This document shows positions 58,474 through 64,000 of a stretch of DNA of 64,000 bases, one piece after another. A program made the translations under genes and the position numbers. The notes below the pieces were generated by a model that did no database searches, was not told where the DNA came from, and saw nothing but the letters and a program-made list of their open reading frames with translations. Location: positions 227,580 to 291,579 of the forward strand of contig NZ_FNPV01000003.1 in NCBI RefSeq assembly GCF_900107405.1, read 5' to 3'. Within the stretch, counting starts at the first letter, position 1, and every line of letters starts with the position of its first letter. The DNA comes from Tindallia californiensis (lineage in GTDB: Bacteria > Bacillota > Clostridia > Peptostreptococcales > Tindalliaceae).

Positions 58474-59673
58474 GTGGCAACCATTAAGGTGGAAAATATC
58501 ACCAAAATTTTTGGGGACCGACCCAAAAAAGCCTTAGAAATGTTAGATCAACAAATTTCCAAGGATGAAATCCTCGAAAAAACAGGGAGCACCGTCGGAG
58601 TTAACAAGGCCAGTTTCGAGGTTGGCGAAGGAGAAATCTTTGTTATCATGGGACTTTCCGGCAGTGGAAAATCAACGCTTATCCGTTGCATGAACCGGCT
58701 TATTGAACCAACATCAGGAGATGTCTGGGTAGATGATGAAAATGTAACGAAAATGAATGAAGAACAATTACGAAACTTTCGTCGTTACAAGCAAGCCATG
58801 GTATTTCAGAAGTTTGCGCTGTTTCCCCATCGTACCGTAGCCGAAAATGTGGCTTTTGGTTTGGAGATTCAGGATATCAGCCTGGAGGAACGAATGGATA
58901 AAGCTCTGGAAGCCTTAGATCTTGTTGGATTAAAAGGCTATGCCAACCAAAAGCCAGGACAACTGAGTGGTGGCATGCAGCAGCGTGTAGGCTTAGCCCG
59001 ATGCCTGGCTGTCGATCCGGAAATTCTTTTTATGGACGAAGCTTTCAGCGCACTCGATCCCCTCATCAGACGAGACATGCAGGATGAATTGCTGAATCTT
59101 CAGAGCAAAATGAATAAAACGATCGTCTTTATTACCCACGATCTGGATGAAGCGCTAAAACTAGGGGACCGGGTAGCCATTATGAAAGATGGTATTATTG
59201 AACAGATCGATGCTCCTGAAGACATTCTTCGAAATCCGAAAACAGAATATGTGGCTCGCTTTGTCGAAGATGTAGACCTTGCCAAAGTCTTAACGGCTGA
59301 GGGTGTTATGGTAAAAGCCAAAGCCCTTGCCAGACCTAAAGATGGTCCGCGCATGGTTTTACGAAAAATGCGAGAAGCTGGTATCTCCGGCATCTTTATG
59401 GTAAGTCGTGATGATGAGCTTATTGGTTATATCAGCTCTGATGACGCCAGAAAAGCCGTGGATGAAGACAAAACCAATGTAGAAGATATTCTTCAGAAGG
59501 ACATTGTTACCACGTTGCCAGATACCACGCTGAACGATCTTTTTGAACTCACTGCCAGCGCTTCAGTTCCTGTTGCGGTAGTAGACGAACACAAAAAATT
59601 CAAAGGTCTTATCATCAGAGGATCTCTGTTATCAGGTCTGGTAAAGGAGGCGTATCCCCATGATGACGAGTAG
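58474..59673 (+). CDS. proV: Glycine betaine/proline ABC transporter ATPase with CBS pair
   Basis: This is the 399-residue ATPase of an OpuA/ProU-type osmolyte importer. It has Walker [14 protein letters not shown] near residue 60, signature LSGGMQQRVGLARC near 165, and Walker B ILFMDEAFSALDPL. The insertion before Walker A (GDRPKKALEMLDQQISKDEI) is typical of this subfamily. Two CBS domains fill the C-terminus (about 285-395); in OpuA they sense ionic strength or c-di-AMP. The start is GTG at 58474 with AAAGGAG upstream. It overlaps proW by 14 bp. Confidence 0.96.
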   Translation: MATIKVENITKIFGDRPKKALEMLDQQISKDEILEKTGSTVGVNKASFEVGEGEIFVIMGLSGSGKSTLIRCMNRLIEPTSGDVWVDDENVTKMNEEQLRNFRRYKQAMVFQKFALFPHRTVAENVAFGLEIQDISLEERMDKALEALDLVGLKGYANQKPGQLSGGMQQRVGLARCLAVDPEILFMDEAFSALDPLIRRDMQDELLNLQSKMNKTIVFITHDLDEALKLGDRVAIMKDGIIEQIDAPEDILRNPKTEYVARFVEDVDLAKVLTAEGVMVKAKALARPKDGPRMVLRKMREAGISGIFMVSRDDELIGYISSDDARKAVDEDKTNVEDILQKDIVTTLPDTTLNDLFELTASASVPVAVVDEHKKFKGLIIRGSLLSGLVKEAYPHDDE

Positions 59674-60520
59674 TATTCTCAATCCATTAGATTTTATACC
59701 CCGAATTCCTATCGGAAACTGGGTGGATTCCATTATCCAGGCCCTCCGGACGGCCATTGGTCCCCTTACAAGGGTTATCTCCACTGTTCTAAGTGGTTTT
59801 ATGGGAGTTTTCTCCGATCTATTATTGATGATTCCGGCTTTTTTCCTAATCATCATCATCAGTGCTATCGCCTGGAAGCTTGCCAGTCAGCGAGTAGCCG
59901 TCTTTAGTTTTCTTGGCCTAAGCCTTATTTACAATATAGGTTTATGGGAAGAATCTATCATTACTGTCACCATGATTTTAGTAGCCGTATTTATTTCTTT
60001 ATTAATAGGGCTTCCGACAGGAATTCTCTCCACTCGTTATGAAATGGTACACAAAATCGTCTGGCCTATCTTGGACTTTATGCAGACGATGCCCGCTTTT
60101 GTTTATTTGATCCCAGCCATCTTTTTCTTCCGGCTAGGGGTTGTATCCGCTATGATTGCAACTGTCGTTTTTTCTGTACCCCCAGTAATCCGACTGACCG
60201 GGTTAGGAATACGACTGGTGCCGGAAGATATGGTAGAAGCAGCAACTGCTTTTGGTACTACCGACTGGCAAAAACTGACAAAAGTCCAGCTACCCTTGGC
60301 AATGCCAACCATTATGGCTGGTGTTAACCAGTGTATTATGTTAGCCTTATCCATGGTTGTTATCGCCGCAATGATTGGTGCCGGAGGTTTAGGTGCTGTT
60401 GTGCTTCGAGGAATCCAGCGTGTTGATCTGGGTCTCGGTTTTGAAGGTGGCGTATCTGTGGTGATCCTGGCTATTATTCTTGATCGCATCACTCAACGTA
60501 GTAAAGATGCCAACGAATAA
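59660..60520 (+). CDS. proW: Glycine betaine/proline ABC transporter permease
   Basis: This is a 286-residue permease with about six or seven membrane helices. The ABC-interaction (EAA) loop is MVEAATAFGTTDWQKLTKVQLPLAMP near residue 190. The N-terminal segment FIPRIPIGNWVDSIIQ is typical of ProW/OpuAB. AAAGGAGG is 9 bp before the ATG, inside the end of proV. It should act as a homodimer with ProV and the ProX lipoprotein. Confidence 0.95.
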   Translation: MMTSSILNPLDFIPRIPIGNWVDSIIQALRTAIGPLTRVISTVLSGFMGVFSDLLLMIPAFFLIIIISAIAWKLASQRVAVFSFLGLSLIYNIGLWEESIITVTMILVAVFISLLIGLPTGILSTRYEMVHKIVWPILDFMQTMPAFVYLIPAIFFFRLGVVSAMIATVVFSVPPVIRLTGLGIRLVPEDMVEAATAFGTTDWQKLTKVQLPLAMPTIMAGVNQCIMLALSMVVIAAMIGAGGLGAVVLRGIQRVDLGLGFEGGVSVVILAIILDRITQRSKDANE

Positions 60521-60569
60521 AGCCATTGATCATAAAAACTATTTGAGGAAAAGAAAAGGAGGGATTAGT

Positions 60570-61532
60570 TTGTTTAAGAACAAACTGATTATCGCATCAT
60601 TGATTTTATTGACCGTCTTCGCACTGGTACTAACCGGTTGCGGACCAGCAGACGAGCCAGCTGAAGAGCCAGCTGACCTTGAAGAACCTGCTGACATGGA
60701 AGAACCCGCTGATGTAGAAGAGCCTGCTGAAGCAGACGCTGTAGAAGGTAGCATTTCAGCCATTACAGGAATTGATCCTGGTGCTGGCATCATGGCCGCT
60801 ACAGAAGAGGCCATAGAGGTCTACGACTTAAACGTTGGTCTATTGGAATCTAGTGATGCCGCTATGACCGCTGAATTAGATGCAGCCATCGCTAACGAAG
60901 AATGGATCATCGTAACCGGTTGGTCTCCTCACTGGAAATTCGCTGCTTTTGATCTGAAATACCTAAAAGATCCAGAAGAAGTATATGGTGGCGAAGAGTA
61001 CATTGCAACCATTGCAAGACAAGGACTAGAAGAAGATCATCCTGCTGTTTTCGAGCTACTTCAAAACTTCAGCTGGACAGACGATGAAATTGGTGAAGTC
61101 ATGGACATGAACACACAAAACAGTGACTTTGTAGCCAATGCAGACCAGTGGATCGCCGACAACAGCGACCTTGTTGACAGCTGGACTCCAGAAGGATTAG
61201 AAGGAAATGGCGAAACAATCGACATTCTATTAGTAGAGTGGGATTGTGCCTTAGCAAGCACTAACGTAATTGCGGCTATCCTTCGAGATGCAGGATTCGA
61301 AGTAAATATGACACCCGTTGATGGTGGCGTTATGTGGTCTTCCATTGCCGAAGGCGATGCAGACTTTATGACCACAGCTTGGTTACCAGGAACTCACGCT
61401 TCTTACATCGACCAGTTTGGTGATGATGTGGTTGAAGTTGCAACCAACTACGAAGGTGCAAGAATCGGTCTTGTTGTACCGTCTTATGTACCTTTCGACA
61501 GCATTACCGATATCAACGATTACGTTGATTAA
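60570..61532 (+). CDS. proX: Glycine betaine-binding lipoprotein
   Basis: This is a 320-residue substrate-binding lipoprotein. I start it at TTG 60570, which follows AGGAGGG; the frame is open 30 codons upstream into proW. The lipobox is LVLTGC (Cys near residue 22). A linker of repeated EPAD/EEPA units follows (about residues 24-52), then the OpuAC domain. TGWSPHWKFAAFDLKYL and TTAWLPGTHASY supply the aromatic residues that cage the trimethylammonium group. A terminator follows. Confidence 0.94.
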   Translation: MFKNKLIIASLILLTVFALVLTGCGPADEPAEEPADLEEPADMEEPADVEEPAEADAVEGSISAITGIDPGAGIMAATEEAIEVYDLNVGLLESSDAAMTAELDAAIANEEWIIVTGWSPHWKFAAFDLKYLKDPEEVYGGEEYIATIARQGLEEDHPAVFELLQNFSWTDDEIGEVMDMNTQNSDFVANADQWIADNSDLVDSWTPEGLEGNGETIDILLVEWDCALASTNVIAAILRDAGFEVNMTPVDGGVMWSSIAEGDADFMTTAWLPGTHASYIDQFGDDVVEVATNYEGARIGLVVPSYVPFDSITDINDYVD

Positions 61533-61569
61533 TCAGCTGCTTTGTAAAGGCTTAAAAATTATTCTATAA

Positions 61570-61596
61570 CAAAAACCCACCAGAAGGTGGGTTTTT
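61570..61596 (+). terminator. Terminator of the glycine betaine operon
   Basis: AAAAACCCACC and GGTGGGTTTTT form a perfect stem around AGAA, followed by TTTTTG, about 38 bp after the proX stop. Confidence 0.9.
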
Positions 61597-61650
61597 GTGT
61601 TCAATCTGTTATAATAATAGCATACCTTAATGAATAGGAGGCACGTATCA

Positions 61651-62586
61651 ATGGAAAAAGTTTATGATGTTATTATTGTCGGGGCCGGCCCTGCCGGATT
61701 ATCGGCCGCTTTATATGCGGGAAGGGCTAAGCTTAGCACCTTAGTTCTGGAAGGTACTAAAGTAGGTGGGCAAATTGCCATTACCAGCGAGGTGGACAAT
61801 TATCCCGGTTCGATGGAAGACGCTACCGGTCCTTCTTTAACAGCAAGAATGGTGGACCAGGCAAAAAGATTCGGTGCTGAGATGGTTTCCGATTCCGTTG
61901 TTGGTACAGATTTCAAAGATAAGGTTAAAATTGTTAAAGGTGAAAAAGCCGATTACAAAGGTCGCAGTGTTATCATCGCCACAGGAGCCAACCCACGTCA
62001 GATCGGTTGCCCGGGAGAAAAAGAACTTACCGGAAAAGGTGTTTCTTACTGTGCTACCTGCGATGCCGATTTTTTTGAAGGCTTAGAAATATTTGTGGTT
62101 GGTGGAGGCGACACCGCCGTAGAAGAAGCTATTTTCCTGGCAAAATTTGCACGAAAAGTAACCATTGTTCATCGCAGAGATGAATTGAGGGCCGCTAAAT
62201 ACCTTCAAGAAAAAGTCTTTGAACATCCTAAAATTGAAATCATGTGGAACTCGGTTATTGTGGACATTAAAGGAGATGGCCTTGTTGAGTCGGCTGTTTT
62301 CCATAACCGCGAGACCGGAGAAACCACTGAAATTAAAGCCGATGAAGATGACGGAACCTTTGGTATTTTTGTCCTGGTTGGATACGAACCGGTAACAGAA
62401 GTATTTAAGGGTTGTATTGATACGGATGAAAGTGGTTACATTATTGCTGATTCCCGCATGCGAACCAATGTGGAAGGCGTTTTTGCCGCCGGTGATGTTC
62501 GGGTTAAAACCCTGCGACAAGTTGTAACCGCCACCGCCGACGGAGCCATCGCCGCTGTAGAAGCCGAAAAATACCTGGGAGAGTGA
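61651..62586 (+). CDS. trxB: Thioredoxin reductase
   Basis: This is a 311-residue FAD enzyme that reduces thioredoxin with NADPH or another donor. It has the FAD motif IVGAGPAGLSAALYA (residues 9-23), the redox pair Cys134-Ala-Thr-Cys137 in SYCATCDADFF, the nucleotide motif VVGGGDTAVEEA near 150, and FAAGDV near the end. In amino-acid-fermenting Clostridia, thioredoxin reductase also feeds glycine, sarcosine and betaine reductases. The start at 61651 follows AGGAGG; the frame begins 7 codons earlier. A TATAAT at 61610-61615 suggests its own promoter. Confidence 0.95.
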   Translation: MEKVYDVIIVGAGPAGLSAALYAGRAKLSTLVLEGTKVGGQIAITSEVDNYPGSMEDATGPSLTARMVDQAKRFGAEMVSDSVVGTDFKDKVKIVKGEKADYKGRSVIIATGANPRQIGCPGEKELTGKGVSYCATCDADFFEGLEIFVVGGGDTAVEEAIFLAKFARKVTIVHRRDELRAAKYLQEKVFEHPKIEIMWNSVIVDIKGDGLVESAVFHNRETGETTEIKADEDDGTFGIFVLVGYEPVTEVFKGCIDTDESGYIIADSRMRTNVEGVFAAGDVRVKTLRQVVTATADGAIAAVEAEKYLGE

Positions 62587-62591
62587 TCTCG

Positions 62592-63737
62592 TTGAAAAAT
62601 AAGCAATTGGTAATGATTCCTGGCCCCACTCCAGTAACCCGCTCCATCCAAAATCAAATGGGCAGAGAGGTTGCGGCTTTCGGAGACCCGGACTTTATCA
62701 GCGATTATAAGGAACTGATCCACGATCTAAAGGTTTTATGGAAAACAGAAGGTGAAGTATTTGTTGTTGCCGGTACTGGTACAATGGCCATGGAAATGGC
62801 CATTGCCAACACCCTCCAAAAAGACGATCATTTGTTGATTGTTTCTCATGGTTTTTTTGGAGACCGTTTTATCGATATCTGTGAAAGAAAAGGCATTCAT
62901 GTTGATGTGCTTTCCAGTGAGTGGGGACAAATCGTTCCGATTGAAGTTATTGAACAAAAACTGATGGAAAAAAAATATCAGGCAGTCACCGTCACCCATG
63001 TAGACACTTCTACCGGCGTTAAAGCTCCTGTAGAAGATATCGGGAACCTTGTAAAGTCTTTTGACGATACCCTGTTTATTGTTGACGGTGTTTGCTCAAC
63101 TGCCGGAGAACAAGAGTATGTGGATGAAATGAATATTGATATCCTTCTAACCGGCACACAAAAGGCCTTTGGCGTGCCGCCCGGTCTGGCCATTCTCTGG
63201 GCTGGCCCTAAAGCCATGGAAAGACGAAAAAAGATAGGTAGCATCCCTGAGTACTATATTGATTTCGAAAAGTGGCTCCCCATCATGCATGATCCGTCCA
63301 AGTATTTTGCTACCCCTGCTGTTAATATGATATGGGCGCTGGCAGAATCGGTTAATCAAATAAAGCGTGAAGGCTTAGAAAAACGCTATGCCCGGCACAA
63401 AAAAGTCGGACATGCCATGCAACTGGCTCTTGAAGGAATTGGGTTTTCCATCCTAGCTGAAAAAGAGCATCGAGCTTCCACCCTTTCTAATGTTCTTTAT
63501 CCCGAAGGGATGGATGATGCCAGTTTCCGAAAACTTCTTTACCAGGAAGGCGTGATGGTTGCCGGTGGTTTAGGTATCTATGCAGGAAAAATGTTTCGAT
63601 TGGGACATATGGGAAATGTGGATATGCACGATTTAGTCGCTACGCTGGCTGCTATTGAGCGTGCCCTCCATCATTCCGGTCAGTCCGTTGATTTTGGTAA
63701 AAGTGTCGGTATTTTCTTATCAGAAATGCTTTCATAA
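62592..63737 (+). CDS. Class V aminotransferase (alanine/serine-glyoxylate type)
   Basis: This is a 381-residue PLP enzyme of fold type I. It begins with NKQLVMIPGPTPV, the pattern of alanine:glyoxylate and serine:pyruvate aminotransferases. The PLP lysine is in LTGTQKAFGVPPGLAILW near residue 190, and the SGRxxxL-type C-terminal region reads MFRLGHMGNV with the carboxylate-binding Arg. I start at TTG 62592, which has GGAGAGTGA upstream; a GTG at 62583 overlaps the trxB stop. The link to trxB suggests glycine or serine metabolism; the true amino donor is not known. Confidence 0.87.
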   Translation: MKNKQLVMIPGPTPVTRSIQNQMGREVAAFGDPDFISDYKELIHDLKVLWKTEGEVFVVAGTGTMAMEMAIANTLQKDDHLLIVSHGFFGDRFIDICERKGIHVDVLSSEWGQIVPIEVIEQKLMEKKYQAVTVTHVDTSTGVKAPVEDIGNLVKSFDDTLFIVDGVCSTAGEQEYVDEMNIDILLTGTQKAFGVPPGLAILWAGPKAMERRKKIGSIPEYYIDFEKWLPIMHDPSKYFATPAVNMIWALAESVNQIKREGLEKRYARHKKVGHAMQLALEGIGFSILAEKEHRASTLSNVLYPEGMDDASFRKLLYQEGVMVAGGLGIYAGKMFRLGHMGNVDMHDLVATLAAIERALHHSGQSVDFGKSVGIFLSEMLS

Positions 63738-63784
63738 GGCTTTTTTCCAAAGGATTTACCAAACCTTTCAGGGAGGCTGAAACC

Positions 63785-64000
63785 GTGCCAGAAAAAATCC
63801 ATTGGAAGCAAGTATTTGTATCCGGCGGCGCCATTGTAGGATCAATGGTTGGCGCCGGTTTTGCTTCCGGTCAGGAAGTCATGCAGTTTTTTACTCACTT
63901 AGGCTTTATCCATAGCATTTATGCCGGTCTTCTTTCCATGATTTTACTGTCCTGGATCTTTATGACGATTCTAGAAGATGGCCGAATACATCAATTTCCT
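63785..64000 (+). CDS. YkvI-like membrane protein (5' part only)
   Basis: Seventy-two codons are visible before the window ends. After a short polar start comes a helix with GGAIVGSMVGAGFASGQEVMQFF, a mark of the YkvI family of putative amino-acid or small-solute permeases, related to the LeuT-fold group. A second helix follows (IYAGLLSMILLSWIFM). The start is GTG at 63785, preceded by GGGAGG. It lies 47 bp after the aminotransferase gene and is probably co-transcribed. Confidence 0.8.
   Translation, partial: MPEKIHWKQVFVSGGAIVGSMVGAGFASGQEVMQFFTHLGFIHSIYAGLLSMILLSWIFMTILEDGRIHQFP

Overview
The window reads as a chromosomal segment of a low-GC Gram-positive anaerobe of the Clostridia. The reasons are the classic Firmicutes block rho-rpmE-prmC-prfA-sua5-ywlE-rpiB-upp-comEB-tagO-wecB-atp, strong AGGAGG ribosome binding sites, sigma-A promoters (TTGACA/TATAAT, 17 bp spacing), formyl-THF synthetase, and signs of amino-acid fermentation. 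Sodium coupling recurs: ATP synthase c subunits with a Na+ ligand set, a neurotransmitter:sodium symporter-type transporter and a TRAP carrier. Together with a glycine betaine ABC importer and a cluster resembling ectoine catabolism, this suggests a halophilic or haloalkaliphilic fermenter of the Natronincola/Tindallia/Alkaliphilus kind. The genus is inference; the class is fairly safe.

Layout. 1-8015 (minus): end of a NusG-domain-II gene, then the complete ATP synthase operon atpZ-I-B-E1-E2-F-H-A-G-D-C with a terminator. 8124-15569 (minus): wecB, then a TetR/ABC/FtsX/HlyD efflux cassette sitting between wecB and tagO. 15577-24437 (minus): comEB, upp, rpiB, ywlE, sua5, prfA, prmC, an unusual lipoamide-dehydrogenase-like flavoprotein, rpmE and rho. 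24449-31526 (minus): glpX, a small transaldolase, a BKACE (Kce-like) enzyme, a Na+ symporter, an exonuclease, a DEAD-box helicase and a cold shock protein. 31744-35302 (plus): a radical SAM/DUF4130 DNA-repair pair behind a LexA-type box, and a phospholipase D-like protein. 35299-39200 (minus): histidine kinase and CheB-CheR-PAS fusion. 39480-42561: Lrp/AsnC regulator, two GNAT acetyltransferases and hisS.

42771-51517 (minus) is one catabolic cluster: IclR regulator, M20 amidohydrolase, TRAP transporter (DctP, DctQ, DctM), Asp/Glu racemase-like protein, DoeA/EutD-like ectoine hydrolase, EutB-like PLP dehydratase and RidA. Inferred logic: Na+-driven uptake, ring opening, deacetylation, amine elimination and imine clean-up, ending in ammonia and a small acid.

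51641-57839 (minus) holds two one-carbon units, panB/unknown TIM-barrel-like gene/Glu-Leu-Phe-Val dehydrogenase and fhs/folD. Their promoters carry the same rare palindrome (GGAACGCCGTTCC type) at the same place just after the -10 box. The FolD lacks two residues needed for cyclohydrolase activity. 58474-64000 (plus): glycine betaine ABC importer, thioredoxin reductase, class V aminotransferase and the start of a YkvI-like membrane protein.

Most interesting points: the ectoine-type cluster in an apparent Firmicute, the shared palindrome and altered FolD, the LexA box before the repair pair, the single-cysteine LPD-like protein, and the c1 subunit with one ion site lost. No rRNA, tRNA, CRISPR array or intact insertion sequence was seen.
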